DNA of 64,000 nucleotides from Schistosoma haematobium (taxonomy: Eukaryota; Platyhelminthes; Trematoda; Strigeidida; Schistosomatidae), in assembly GCF_000699445.3 (NCBI RefSeq), contig NC_067195.1, forward strand, positions 10,282,287 through 10,346,286, written 5' to 3'. The notes beneath the pieces are model-generated. The model saw only the letters and a list, made by a program, of their open reading frames with translations. It did not search any database and had not been told where the DNA came from. The translations under genes were made by a program, and so were the position numbers. Each line of letters starts with the position of its first letter. Position 1 is the stretch's first letter. Shown piece after piece: positions 44,245-57,800 of this stretch.

Positions 44245-46185
44245 TGAGAGAATGAGGAAGGTTTTATTCTTCCTAATCAAAGTATTTCAGATACAGATAA
44301 GAGAGAATAATATATTTAGATCCATTAGAAATATTGAAATTACTCGATTAAATTAATAATATTTATTTGCATTACAGATCTATCAATGTAGAACTGTTAG
44401 GACCTATGGAAATGTGTCTGTTTTTGCTTTGGAAACTCTAGAAAATCCATATGAGGTAAACTCAGGACCATCAGGTATATCAACACTAACGATATTGTCC
44501 AATCGCTTATTCAACGGGCAATAATTTTACCCAACCGATTTCTATCTAGTTTTGAAATGTATTCATCAAGATTCTAGTGTTACACTATTCTAAAATAACT
44601 CAAAAACCTGTAAGACCATTTAAGTGAATAGAGCTCGATTATCATTAATGACTGAATTTGATGTAGATGCTGTGCTCTTAAGAACCGATATAGACTATGA
44701 ATGTGAACAGATACTCATAAATTAAATTAAGTAATATTCCTGATATAATATTGTTTGACGCAAATGGAAAATGTACACCAGTGGATTCTGACTGGAATGC
44801 TTTATGATCACCTCCCCACTGGCTGGTTCATCACTCTTGAAGTCAGTATAGTACTTTGTTGGAGTTATACACTATGGAGGAACTCTTAATGTTTGTTCGT
44901 ATAACTTTAATTTTCAAAATTTCACTCAACTAGTTTCCTGCTAGGGTTTGAGAGGAAATCTCAGTACTGGTATGAGTAATAGAGAAAAAACTCCAAGGAC
45001 GATAAATTTCACACAAATTCCTATTAAGTGATCTATTTACCAATAACTATGGATAACTCGTAAACGCCGACAGCTGAATTCTCTTAGGGATATTCTTCTC
45101 AAAAACTGCCTTAATAAGAGCATTACTCTCTCACTGAAAGCACTTCAAGGATATTTCTGAAGACAAAAGAACAACTGTTCTTTACTGGCTGTATTTCATT
45201 AAAGTGAAATTAAGAGCTCTAGACACTCATGCATAAAATAAGTCAATCCTTCATGAATGTTATAGAAATTTGGGATTTGTTCCTCTTACATCATATTGAA
45301 ATGGTCAACTGAAATTTGTGCAAATTGAAATATACTACTTAAGTAAACACTTTCATTATAAGAAAATGTTCTTATACACGAGAAAGGGCTAAGAAATTAT
45401 TGATAAATTTGGGGTAGACAATTTGAAAGAACAAAAGTATGATTACGTTACATTAATGAGGTTTTTAGTAATTACAGATTTCCTCTAGGAATGTCAACCT
45501 CCCTCATATTTATTATAGTTGGTCGAAATATCTCAGTTTGTGATGCAGACAGAATTTTACTGGTCAATGAAATAAAAATTTCCACTGACATAGTTTAGGG
45601 AGTTCATAATAACTTCATCTGGCCGACAATATGGCAGAATTATATTCTTTATAAGTTATGGATATTCAGTATAAAGAATGTTCACATTCCCAAGTAGATT
45701 GGATCATAATCATTGTACGTATTGTGTTTAAAATTCCGTTGTTTTTCCCTATGTACTATATCTTCCAGCATTTCATTTCAACACAGACAATTGATTGCAT
45801 TTCACATACGATAATAGTAAAACTCAGAAACCATGATCAAACTAGTAGGTATAGAAATGAGATCAGGTCGAATTTAGTTAAACATAAAATCAGATGAATC
45901 AATGATGATGTAATAGTTGTTATTATATATTGGAATGAGTAAATCTACTCCTTTATTTCAGGGATAATGTTTTAGTCGCTATTTTTGTCTATCTTATGCA
46001 TTACAAAAATAGATTTACTCAATACGTTCAAAATCGGTACATGAGATTCTTTAAGTCCAGTGTTCGATCATTTACTGTGGTATCTACTTGAATGTATGCA
46101 TGAAAACTTTACTACTGTTTCACAAAAGATCCACATGGAATGGTAAAAATAGTTGGAACAAAGAACGTGTTATTCTAAGGAAATA
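44245..46185. other. AT-rich spacer, nothing recognised
   Basis: A frame at 45658-45897 (79 codons) has no motif. No repeat was placed. Confidence 0.35.
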
Positions 46186-46189
46186 TATA

Positions 46190-46560
46190 CGTTAAACAGA
46201 GATGGATCGTGACTAGCACTGGAATCCAAGATGTGCGTTTCGACCCATTTGGAACTCGTCGCTGTATGCATTTGGATCCTAGGGTTGATATTCACCCCAG
46301 GACTCCAAGCCAGTACCGTTCGCTTCAAACTCGATCGCGTTACCCATTTAGCTACTGAGCCCAGATAGCCACTGGCTTGATCTTTCTATTAACTTAAAGG
46401 TATATTTAACTAAATAGTCCCAAATAGGGAGAAAGGCGCGCCCTGCATTACAATGCTAACCACCACCCATCTTTGCTTAAAATGCTAGCAACTTAATAAT
46501 AACATTGAGGCAGTCCTCACAAGATTCACATATACCAAAAGACACTGATCAATGGGAAGC
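46190..46560 (-). mobile_element. SINE-2 with an inverted body duplicate
   Basis: 46190-46380 is SINE-2 on the minus strand (B box complement AGGACTCCAAGCC; head CGCGTTACCCATTTAGCTAC). From about 46400 a SINE-2 body runs on the plus strand (AGTCCCAAATAGGGAGAAAG to CATTGAGGCAGTC and GACACTGATCAATGGG). Only one tRNA head is present, so this is an inverted composite like 20433-20850. Confidence 0.68.
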
Positions 46561-47030
46561 TCTAAACAACCAATATATATAAATTAAAAAGTATATCCAT
46601 TATGATTCTTTGTTTTTTGAACTGCAAGACAAAATATTTACCACATTGAAAATATATTGATAATGGACTACCAAATGTAAAAAAAACGGATCACTTTCGA
46701 ATACTGAATAGCGCAATATAGTAAAATATATGGCTTTCTGGTAAAAATTTCTTTTTCATTATCAAATATCAAGATAAACTAGGCAATTCAGTCTAACAAA
46801 ATTAACAAATCAATATTGCAAACTATAACTAACAACTGATAATCGTTAATTAAATAAGTAAATCCTGTAACCTATTTAATAATAGCTGAATGCTTTAAGT
46901 GACCGCGCGTAAACATTCATACAAACCAAAATATATTCAACTGATAAAGTCCAAATGAAACGAAACACGTTTAAGATACCATTGTTTATCACTAGTATAA
47001 ATGATAAACTACTATTTCTTCTCATAGTTC
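46561..47030. other. AT-rich spacer, nothing recognised
   Basis: No feature seen. Confidence 0.35.
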
Positions 47031-47034
47031 ATAC

Positions 47035-47115
47035 AGATTTGTGCCTGGCAGTGGAATTCTGGTTACGTTATTCATCCTATTTCGAACTCGTCAGTTAGAG
47101 ATAACTGCATTCCAG
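47035..47115 (-). mobile_element. SINE-2 small fragment
   Basis: GCCTGGCAGTGGAATTCTGG with TCATCCTATTTCGAACTCG and GTCAGTTAGAG matches the middle of SINE-2. Confidence 0.55.
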
Positions 47116-47130
47116 TGATTTTCCCACAGT

Positions 47131-47156
<26 letters not shown>
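47131..47156. repeat. (TA)n microsatellite
   Basis: Thirteen TA units without interruption. Confidence 0.9.
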
Positions 47157-47161
<5 letters not shown>

Positions 47162-47540
47162 TTTAATTATCTAAATATGGATATTTAGTCAATAATCTCA
47201 GGTTTTGAAAAAGTAACCATTTCAATTCATCAGTCAATCATTTACTGTATTCATGTTATCTAGAAAACAAATTCACTATAAATATGCAACAGATACATTT
47301 TATAAACTGTGACTAAATATACAAAATGTCTATGATATTCACATGATAATAACTGAAGTAATCCTTATTTCACGCAAATTTAATATTTTACACCTACATA
47401 CAATCATTCATACAATACAATAACAATGAAAATACAAGGATAACCACCCATTTTTTAAAATGTTCAAAAAAGTGTAATATTCAACATTTTTCTATTCATT
47501 TATTAAGTGAGTGTTGCACATAACAGTAAGATTTTCACTT
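47157..47540. other. AT-rich spacer, nothing recognised
   Basis: No feature seen. Confidence 0.35.
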
Positions 47541-47544
47541 CACT

Positions 47545-47875
47545 AGTCACTGTGTCTCACTAGAACTCTCAGAAATCATCTTGAAGTCAATCACTAGTGA
47601 GCACATGATGATTATGATCAGAATGGGGTATGTGGAGATTTCAATAGTTGGATTCATGAGTCAATATAAACTAGATCACTATTCATGACCTGGAAGAATT
47701 TGACGGCCGTTTTATCTTAGTATCGGACTCCTGAACAGTACGCAACCATTCATGGGTCGATTGGAGTTAGACATCAACACCATCGGATGCCGACTCATTA
47801 GTCTAGAGGTTAAGCATTTACGCGCAAGAACGAAAATCCCGGGTCCAATTGATCGCAGAAATTTGGATTCTCATT
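47545..47875 (-). mobile_element. Sm-alpha-like SINE pieces, minus then plus strand
   Basis: 47545-47757 on the minus strand is a unit junction: a 3' part with ribozyme remnant (AAAAC in place of GAAAC) runs into the leader of the next unit. 47757-47875 on the plus strand has GGTCGATTGGAGTTAGACAT, an A-box-like CGACTCATTAGTCTAGAGG and a weak B box. Confidence 0.68.
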
Positions 47876-48184
47876 TAAGTTGTGGCGGATGTGATGCTTG
47901 TATGGACTAATGACTTCCTTGGACTTGTTGACTGCCTGATTTCGAATTTTAAATACAATACGTTCGTTCGCGTTTATCTAGTACTTCTTGGTTAAATTGC
48001 GTTATTTCTGGAATTCTCAGTTTGTATTAGAATTCAAATATTTCAAACTATCACACTAACTTATACAGGAAATTATCACTCTGGATATTTTTGTGTACAT
48101 GATACTAATTATTGATCTATACATATACCCTAATTTCGTGTAGAGATCTACATCAAATCTACTATTTAATCAATAACTATTTTA

Positions 48185-48545
48185 AATAGTTGAGATCATG
48201 AGTCAATTGAAGCTAGACAACCGTGAAAAACTCGAAAGCACTGGTTCCATCCTATTGTGGGACTCCTCAGTAGTGCGCACGAACGATCCCGCCTCGCGAG
48301 ATTCGAACCCAGGACCTTCAGTCTCGAGTGCGAACGATTACCCTCTAGTGATAAGCAGTGACTAGTGGAATTAAACCAGGTCTATTGTGAGATAGTAACT
48401 CACTGATGACAATGGTGGATATGTTGCTCGATTTTGTGGATTTGTTAAAGTCAGACATTAACACCGTTGGATGCCGGTCGCATCAGTGGTCCGGTTTTCC
48501 GTGGTTGTCTTGCTTCAATCGACTTATAATCCCAACTATTAAAGT
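48185..48545 (-). mobile_element. Sm-alpha-like SINE pieces, head to head
   Basis: 48188-48350 on the minus strand: ribozyme core CTGAGGA present but GAAAC altered to GGAAC, B box GGGTTCGAATCTC good, A box cut. 48350-48545 on the plus strand: body AGGTCTATTGTGAGATAG to a deleted head, then TTTTCCGTGGTTGTCT. The halves are opposed. Confidence 0.7.
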
Positions 48546-49335
48546 ATAAATAAAGCAGGAACAAGGTTTGCAGAATCACATGAATTCCTTATATTTCAAG
48601 TTTTCGCATCAGATACAGTGTAAAATCAGATAAGTAATATTGTTTCAAAGTTTTACATATCGTAATCAATGCAATCTAATTTTTATAACAAAGCTACTGA
48701 TGTAAATTTAGGCCATTTTCAGCTTACAAGTAGCCTTGAAACTAAAAATTTCTTTACGTTAACAAATAGAATAATGTTATGGTTTTAGTAATTTTTACAT
48801 CAATGAAATCCTCCGATTAATCCATTCACAAATACATTTAACTTGTGAATGTTGTATATGTTTGTTCAACGTTTTCTATTTCGAAGAGTATAATATTTTC
48901 TTTTAGAATTTAGGCATGAAGTATGTTAGTAAATTGTTATATGTCTATTTAATTTCGTAACAACTACTAGGTCACTTTCAATATGAAATATTTAAATGTA
49001 TATCACATTTTCTAGAATTTATGACCACTAGAGTAAGGAAACTACAAGATATGAAAAAAGAAACTAGTTAGCCAGTTTTTAAGGTGAAGGACAAAAAAGA
49101 TTTAACAAATTTGTCGTTAATATCTACTGCTTGTCAGTTCATAGAAATTGTTTTATTTCGACTAAAATAATTCATCAAATGAAAAAAAAATTCTGAATAA
49201 ATCAGTTACCTGATAACTTATCGATTTACCTGTCAGTGAGTTAATTGCAATTATCAACGATAAACATTAAAAATAACACATAGGCCATTTTAAGTAATTG
49301 CTAACATTTAAATAGTGAAATATGTTATTAGCTAC
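48546..49335. other. AT-rich spacer, nothing recognised
   Basis: No feature seen. Confidence 0.35.
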
Positions 49336-49339
49336 ATAT

Positions 49340-49880
49340 AATTGTTAAGTTCTTCTAGGATTAGATCACAAAGCGTCGTTGATAGTAGTTCCGTTTTATG
49401 CCTATGGAAGTTGAACTTCCTAGGCTGAGGATATTCAGCGACTTTCAATTTGATTATCGTTGTCGACAAAAATGTGCTGATATCCGGAGGCAACACGATG
49501 TTAGTAATGCCGAGGTTTGAATATGTATATTCGGGAGTATTGGCGATAACTGAATTTGTGTCACCACCTTGAAACATTGGTTCAGTGGTTTGGAGGCATT
49601 TTACTGATGTCATATCAGCGTCTTCCGTATCAAGTATTTAATGATGATACTAGGACAGCGTACAGAAGAAGAGGTTGTCATTTTATGACATGGTGATGTG
49701 ATATGGAAAAAAGCTATATATAACTAGTGTCTGTCAACTTATTATGAATCGCTGATTGTGGTCCTGGAGGTGGTGCCACCCAATGGTTTCGAACGTTATC
49801 AGAAATATCTCGAAATAGAGGACAGTTTGAACCCTGCTGTAGCCTAATTTAAATTCTCCACAAAAGTGAGGAGGACACCG
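49340..49880 (+). mobile_element. CR1-like LINE fragment, RT C-terminal region, degenerate
   Basis: Plus-strand pieces: a VPFYAYGS/AEDIQRLSI-like segment, FDYRCRQKCADIRRQHDVS, NAEV, then RIKYL-type sequence, RTAYRRRGCHFMTWC and ADCGPGGGATQWFRTLSEIS with NRGQFEPCC. It parallels 43560-44240 and lies just downstream of the phosphodiesterase 3' end in the opposite orientation. Confidence 0.65.
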
Positions 49881-49993
49881 TCGAGTAAACCAGCTCTTTC
49901 TTAGTTGTATTTCCAACTGAATTATATTTCATGTTCTTGTTTACTCATTTTTTGGATAGTCTCTTTCTCTCCTTTATTTTCTCATAATATCTC

Positions 49994-51471
49994 TTTATTT
50001 AGTGTGGTGCATACTACTTTTGGTCACAAGTTGTACAAGTTTTTATGTATGCTAAGTATAAAACTATCAAAACACATTAAGAATAAACTCTTACACCAAG
50101 GTACAGTTTAAATCTCCAGCACTGAATATGTAAGAAATACACATTAACATCAGAAGTTATTTTAGCTGATGAATAGTATCAGTGGGAACCAAACATGTGA
50201 ATCTGTTGTTGTAATAAAAAAAGAAGTTATATTTTTCAATCCTGTCTCATTAAAAAGATACACACATTAAATGTTTACATTTGTATAGACGTCCATCACT
50301 AAAAATTAGTTATATATACCATAGGTAAACGGGAAAATAATCACAGCCTTTAATAACAAATAATGCAAGAAGAAAATAGTACTTACACTAACGAAAAATA
50401 AATAAATAAACAAACAGTTTAAACAATCATAATGAGGAATGAAAAGAAGACAAATTTGAAAACTGTATGGTGAAGGATAAAATTAACTAAGATGAGGACA
50501 ATAACAATAACAACAACCAAAAAGAATTGTTCCTTCATGGCACAAACAAACAAATACATTAATTTTACATAATTCATTTCAGTAGAGAGCAAAAATACTA
50601 GACCGAATACCTTGTAAACATACTAAAATAATACTGGTATTCATAATACATTATTATGATGTAAAAAGAATACAGTGCTGACTGTGCAGTAAAACAATAC
50701 ATAATCACGCAATTTAGACTGAATGTAAAGGTCGTAGAGTTAATGCTATTCTTTGTATTTCATTTAAACTAAGAACAACATTTTGTTCAACAACACAAAA
50801 ACGAAAAAAATAAAATGAATAAATAAATAATTAAATAAGAAAAGAATGCTGTTTCAACAAACGGTACGCACACACACACACATGCATGTATACATTCAGA
50901 GATTTGTCGTCATGGCAAAAACAGATAGATAGATTAGGTTGTAAAACAGAAACACAAGGTCTAACAACAAAAGGCATAATTAAAGGTGAGAAATCAATAA
51001 ACTATCTGAATTACGTCATAGAATATCAATAAAAATAAAGAAAAAAAATGAGAAAATAAAACGTAATTGGAAAGTGAAGTGATCATTAATTACATTTGCT
51101 GTACAGACAAGCTATACATTGAGAGATCTCGCTCTCTCTCACAGACATACAAATATACCCTCACCCCTTCCCTCTCTACAAATATGTACTATTAGTAAAA
51201 GAAATACATATTTAATCTATTCAGTGGTGACAGTGCATTCTATTATCCACTAATAACTTTCTTATATTATTCTCCGTGTTTATGAATAACACAAAAGACA
51301 GATGTGAAAATAAAAGCGGATAAACATCAACGCACATGCACGCGCACATTTATAAACACACACAAACACACCTGAAAGACAGTATACTGGAATAAGTCGA
51401 TTCATGTGAATCGGTAAAACAAAATGTGTGTAGTATATATGAATATGTATGCAAGTGTATGTATCAATGCA
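49994..51471 (-). other. Probable 3' UTR of the phosphodiesterase gene
   Basis: After the stop at 51472 the minus strand runs through non-repetitive, GT/T-rich DNA without any transposon I recognise until about 49880. The only canonical AATAAA that I find on the minus strand here is at 49994-49999. ATTAAA variants at 51211-51216 and 50349-50354 would give shorter UTRs. A short CA run lies at 50869-50882. The true end needs transcript data. Confidence 0.4.
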
Positions 51472-51870
51472 TTATTTGGATTCAACAGATGATTGACATT
51501 GTATCGGTGGTTCCTGACCCCCAACTGTAGTCATTGATGATACAGAAGCTCTACGAATATTTGATGATGTAAATGGTTTACTTTTTGCAATACGTTCAGC
51601 TGAATCTGGATTCAATGTACCTAATGATGTAATAATACCAGATGTGGATGTGTTTACATTTTCTAGGTGTGTTGATTCTTCCGTTGTTGTTGTTGTGATC
51701 GATTTTCCCGTAGTTCCAACTAATGTTCCTGGTGTAGTCTCTGATTCATCATTTAATCCATATAATGAATGATCAACTTCACCATTTTCAGATAGAATAA
51801 GCCAACATGTACGATTACGTTTACAGCCTTTTAGTAATGGTTCGAAATTTGGAGAAACTTGTACAATAGC
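51472..51870 (-). CDS. PDE last coding exon: end of catalytic domain plus Ser/Thr-rich tail
   Basis: One hundred thirty-two codons then stop. Residues 1-25 of the exon ([20 protein letters not shown] and the Trp after it) finish the catalytic domain. The remaining ~105 residues have no family counterpart that I recognise. They are rich in Ser, Thr and Gly, include a run of six Thr with one Glu after it, and contain NIRRASVSS at exon residues 104-112 (positions 51536-51561), a classic basophilic-kinase (PKA/PKG) consensus. The acceptor is AAAAACAG before 51870. Confidence 0.9.
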   Translation of the reverse strand, partial: AIVQVSPNFEPLLKGCKRNRTCWLILSENGEVDHSLYGLNDESETTPGTLVGTTGKSITTTTTEESTHLENVNTSTSGIITSLGTLNPDSAERIAKSKPFTSSNIRRASVSSMTTVGGQEPPIQCQSSVESK

Positions 51871-54800
51871 CTGTTTTTCCAAAAAAAAATTTTGGACATA
51901 ATTTTGATTTGAAAAAACGAGCAAAACAAATAAACAACATTACTGTTGTACGTTGTATGGAATTGAACACTTTTATTATAATATAGCTTAATAAATAAGG
52001 TTGTAATATCATATAATCAATCCCTTTATTTATTATGAAACTGGTATAGATTAGAAGTGAAAATCAGAATACAATGGTATATGATATTATTTTATTCAAT
52101 ATTATTTAGATATTTTCAGTTTACAATAATAAAAAAACATAAACAGTACTCAGTAGATTGGAAAAAATGTAGAGATGACCAAAATAACGTTTGTCATCAG
52201 ATTATGAAGTTATAGACTGTGAGACTAAGATGTATAAGACAGATCATAGACTGTCTGGTCGGAATCAATGACATTGTTATGAAAAATGATTGGATATTTC
52301 CAATAACATTCTTTGGAACCGATCACAATGGTATGGATGATAATTACCCTTGAGTCTTGAATCTTAAAGTTGTCTCATTTCTTTTTTTATATCATACTTT
52401 CTATGTCTATCAGTGATACTACTATTAATCTTACTATTCAGGGATTTGTTTTTACAATTTTATGTTTCAATGCTGATAAAGTGTGACAACTTAACCTGAT
52501 GACATTAACACCGTCGGATGCCGGCTCAGCGGTCTGGAAGTTAAGCGTTCGCGTACGAAGCCGACAGGTTCTGGGTTCGAGTCTCGCGGGACAGGATCGT
52601 GCGTGTGCACTTCTGAAGAGTCCCGTACCAGGGCAAAACGGCCGTCCAGTGCTTTCAGGTTTTCTATGCTGATCTAGCTTTATTGACTCATGAACTGAAC
52701 TAAAAAATTACTAAAATCTCCACGAAACCGCCTTCTGATGAATATTTGTTCAAAGTTCTATGTTGCTTAAAATTGACTGATTAGACAATATTGTGGTTCT
52801 CAAGGCAATATTACCTAGACATTGACTTATTTCGACAATACATTTTAGACTTATCACAATCTTAATTACATTCAAACGGTTAACTCGACTGGTTTTAATT
52901 CATGATAAATATAATCAAATAATTATAGACTAAATCAGTTTATTAAAATTTTTCGAACGAACGTTCACTTCAGATCATGTTTATACAAGGATTAAGTCAA
53001 ATTATAATTATATCAAAATGATTAATGGAAACATAAAATTAATGATGGAATGTAACTATATAAGAAATACTTTTTAATAAACAAAAAAGTCAAACATTTA
53101 CCTCGTAAATCGGCATACAAATTGAGTCGATGAAGCTGACTTGTAGTTTTGGAAGTTCATTACTACGTTCACGATCCATTAATGCCTTGATATTAAAGTA
53201 GAAGGTGAAAGAGTACACTAACAGTATCACAAAAAAACTTAATAATCATACTATTTCGGAAAATTAAACATTATTTAGAATGAGGGAATTGAGGCTACCG
53301 ATAGAATTCAGGAGGTGCGTTTCCTCCTATTTACGACTCATTAGCTAGATGTATCTGCAATTCAAAGTTGATGTTCACAATAGGACTCGAACGAAGTAAC
53401 TTTCATACCAAACGCTAAAAGCTTTATTCACTGAACTATTAATTCTGGACGGCCATTGACTTGACCAACCAATAGGACGTTTTTATATCATAAAAATAAT
53501 TTAGGATTGTTTTAACAGATACTAATGTTGTTTTCTATCTATCAATGTGACTGTTAATTTATCTGATCTATTTTAAATTTATCTAAATTTTTGTTGAATG
53601 TCACAACGTAAATTTCTCACAAGTTTGTCTGTGCTTTTACCTTCACGTTTGGTTATTTGACAGCTTATGTTTCTGAGTATATAATAAAGACAAACTTGTT
53701 TAATATAAACAAACTGAAATTGAAGATAGTTTTTGTCACTGAATAACATAAACAAGAATAACACAACAAAATAAAGAAGGATTGGACAGCTGGTTCGTTG
53801 TAGCACGTAACTTTTCACCAGTTTACTAGAAGGAAAGAACGGAAACAGAAAGAGGTTAGTATGGAAATACAGGGACACTGAGACGATTGACTGATATTTG
53901 CAAATGGAACAGTTTGAGATACTTGACTGACATTTTGCAAATCAGGTATTCACTGTGTGGTTCTCAGATTTTACAAGATGTTCTGTAATTTTGTGTTCAA
54001 ATACATTTGGTTGTCCCCACTAGTTTTTGCGTTCACTACACTAGTATACAAAACAAAGCATGTGATTTCTTAAAGTTATCGTTTTCTTTTAACATTCAGT
54101 CTCTCTCATGAAAGTCTATCTCTGATAAGCTAACTCATAATTAATTGTTTTTATTTACTAAGATGGTATTTTCTTGAAGACTTTTTTCGAATTGGATAGG
54201 TTTTTCAAAACGGAATGACATCGGTTAGAGGACTAGTAAAGGCTAAAATTCACTGAACAACTCAATTTACAAGTGGCATTACATATCCCAAAAGGAGTGA
54301 AGATAACCGGAATCAGTGCATTAGAATACAACTTATTCTCATAGTGGATTTCATTGAGTTTTCAACATTCTAATGTAAAATCGTTAGGATGTATTGATGA
54401 AGCGTATCAGACTAAAATGAACCAATTATTTTTCTCCTTGGATTTTTGTGGTCTGTCTCCTAACTTTAAGCAATCTTCAGTGAAAATCAATCTATCAATG
54501 AGCGAATGTAGAAAAACAACCTTCAAAAGAAAAAAACCACCATTCAATCTATTTAGACACTTAACGAAGTTAACTGATTCCTTATAGTAAATTTTTTATA
54601 AAGTATTTGGTTGAATTTACAGACTGAAATAATACGTAAACGGGATATAAATGGTAATTAACAAAACAAATCAAATTTATGGTAAATAGTACGCAACATT
54701 GGATTGAAGCCAAATCTTCGAAAAAAAAGCTTAAAACTGTTATTAATTACCAATAAACAACAAGTTTCCAAATAATCCAATTCAAGGGAACAAGAGTATC

Positions 54801-57800
54801 CGTAATTATATATATAAGAAATTATTTGTACAGGAACAAAATAAGGCAAAATAAGTTAGTGACGTGATCCATTGAATAAACCACGCATTATTAACTAGTA
54901 ACAAGGCGTAAATAAGCTGATGAAATTGATTAAACATTACCTACAAATAACAATGGTGAAGTAACCATAACCACGGTAACTATAATAATAATAGTGATAA
55001 TAATAAGTCAATGTAATACGAAAAATACATGGAAACGTGCATCATTATTACTGTTAAGAGTTTTTAACGTATTGAAAAATTATAAATAACCAAAAAATAT
55101 AACTGAATTGAATAATAAACATGATTATGTAATTCAATGAGAAATAAGAATACTTGCAAAGAGTATGAATACAAAAAAACGAACAAAATGTTGAAAATAA
55201 AGTATGGTTGGATTAGGAAGGATGAAATAGTTATTCAGTGCTCATTGATCTTATACGGTACCCCTTAACTGATATCATTTGGAGGTGAAAACTTCGAATT
55301 ATTTAGACTTGATTTATGTATACAAAGAACTAAATCAAAGATGTAATTATTCGTTTATTAGTGACCAGCTTCAAAATAGGTTCACAAGCTTCTATTGATT
55401 GACAAATTCCTGTCATTTCGAGTATAAGATAATTGTCATTGGTCGACTGTCGAAGATATCACGAAGTAACTGTGTTAAGTTTTTCGCTATCCGATCTAGA
55501 TACCCTTATTTCGGACACTTAATCTCACTTGATCAGTCTCCAAAATCATAGTTTGTGATGAAAATTTGCTAAAAATCTAGCCTAGTTTCAACTAACGTTA
55601 ACTAATTCATTAAGGAGTAAAATACAAATATTTTAGCGTATATAATTTGAGTGGTCGTCAAGCCATCACCACTATCTATACAAAATGTAACAACTAATCA
55701 TTATTTTGTCAATTTACTACTCAAATGATATACTTGGATCTAGTCAACAAAACATATAACTACCATTTGATACAGTTTGAAATCTTCTTTATGTACTTGC
55801 AAATGACACTTTCTAAATTCCATAATAATAATAATAAATAATCTATTTTGCATTATTCTAGTAAGAAAGTTAATTTTTTAAATGATGTATTACAATGAAA
55901 CATTACCAAACCAATAACGAAATATCAATCATAACTGTAAATGAAAATACTACTTTTTATAACAAAAACTAACAAAAAAAAAAACAAAGTTAGTTCTATA
56001 ACAGTAGAACAATTCACTAGAATTGTTTTAAAAAAAGAAAAAAAAATCATATTTTCCACTAAACAACATAATCCCAGCTAAAATTCTTTCACAAAACATG
56101 GTACAATAAATCGTTGAATTTGATCAATTACAAGTTTTATCACATTTACCGATCAGTGAATCTTTCTAGTAAATAAATGTTCCCTCCTTTTTTCTCTCAT
56201 GTATTTAACTAAAACACATGTGACAATTCAATATCTGATAAGTCTCTATAAATAATATTTATTGTTGTTGTGAATAACGAGCTATCTTTGTTCTTTTGTG
56301 CACAAAATCAAAATGAAACTACATGTGATTACTATTTATTAGAATCAATAATACTTATGCGGTGTATGCTACTAATGTTGACAGATATAAGTAGTATGTG
56401 GCACCGATCGGAAGTGCCTGGGAGCAGAGGATCCCAATGAAGATAACAGGAAGGAAATTCGAGAGAAATCGAAATAACAACAGAATTAGAGGAATAATGG
56501 AATATGTAAAGAACAACTGAAGATAGATGTGCGAATGATGTGTTTGATGTATGATTTTTATCCACTGTGTAATTTTGCGTTAAACAATAAAAGGGTTATC
56601 CCCACCAAGACTTTATTCACTTCATGTCGTCATAAAAATAATTTATTTACAAGGTACAGATTCGTGTACTTGGTTTCAAGCTAAATTAAACTTGTAAGAA
56701 TTAGTGATATTATTTTATTGCCTAAACTAAAGTAGGTGGGGTAAAGTTTGAAAATGGATATTGGTGACCAAAATGTGAACAGTTTAATCAGTTGGCTACC
56801 GCTCCACTCGGCATTTTCCACAAGCATAAATGATATATGATTCCTAAAGAAGATCACCTAAAAATGACAAACTATTTGTTACACCAAGAATTAATTCTTA
56901 TTTGGTTGTTACAAATCACACAGAAAGAAAACGATTGCAGCATTAGTAAACAGAAGTTTTACTATACCAGTTAATTCCACACACACTGAAGGTATTATTT
57001 ACATACAAATTGTTGACGAAAGATTTCGTGTTTACTTTTTACATAGCCAGTGAAAACATTTTCCGTGAAATTTAATGGACAAGATGTTGACGATTACTAT
57101 CGAAAAAAATCTCAAAAAATAACATTTAAGCATAATTTTTTAAAGAGAGCAAGAAGAAAGGTTGGTGGAGTGTTGTTATCTTAAAGTGATGTAGCTCAAA
57201 TTTAAATATTAATGATACCAATATCGTAACCATACAGACGTTTAGTGTATTAGAATATTAGAATGTCGAGATTGATAAACTTTATAGTTTAAGTCACCGT
57301 CTGAGTTTATTTAGACAACCATTAAAAATCAGGGAAATATCAGAAATATAATTTTCCCACTCATTGGGATATAGCAAAATTACATTTATCATTAACTTTC
57401 TACCCAATGTTCAATTTATATGAAATTGTAAAAATTGTTGAATTTCATCAAAATCATGAATTGCTTAGTGTTTCTTGACAGACAGTTCCCATTTAAACAT
57501 TAAAAATTAAAAACACGAAGTTCAGAGAAGGGATCTCTTTTCAACGAATTTATTATCAAGCTGTACAATCGTGATCAAAGCAGTTAGAAGTTCTATACTT
57601 GAACACCTAATCGACTGTAAACATTCTACGGATCCACAGTTTGATTTTAAGGTTGTTTATATGATTCGTTTAACTCCTAAAAATAGCCGAACCTTTTACC
57701 ATCCATGAGCTCAAATCAGAAATATGCGCACAAAAGAAGTACGTCTTACCGTTAGCGTTACCTTGACCTTAATTAATATTATTATTATTTGATCATTATT

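Noticed and set aside
2840..52580. tRNA-like A and B boxes considered as genuine tRNA genes
   Set aside because: No acceptor-stem cloverleaf can be closed, and the boxes recur in the same repeat context with SINE bodies.
56332..56565. Minus-strand 77-codon frame
   Set aside because: It lies entirely inside repeat M copy 8, and the same happens over other copies of that repeat.
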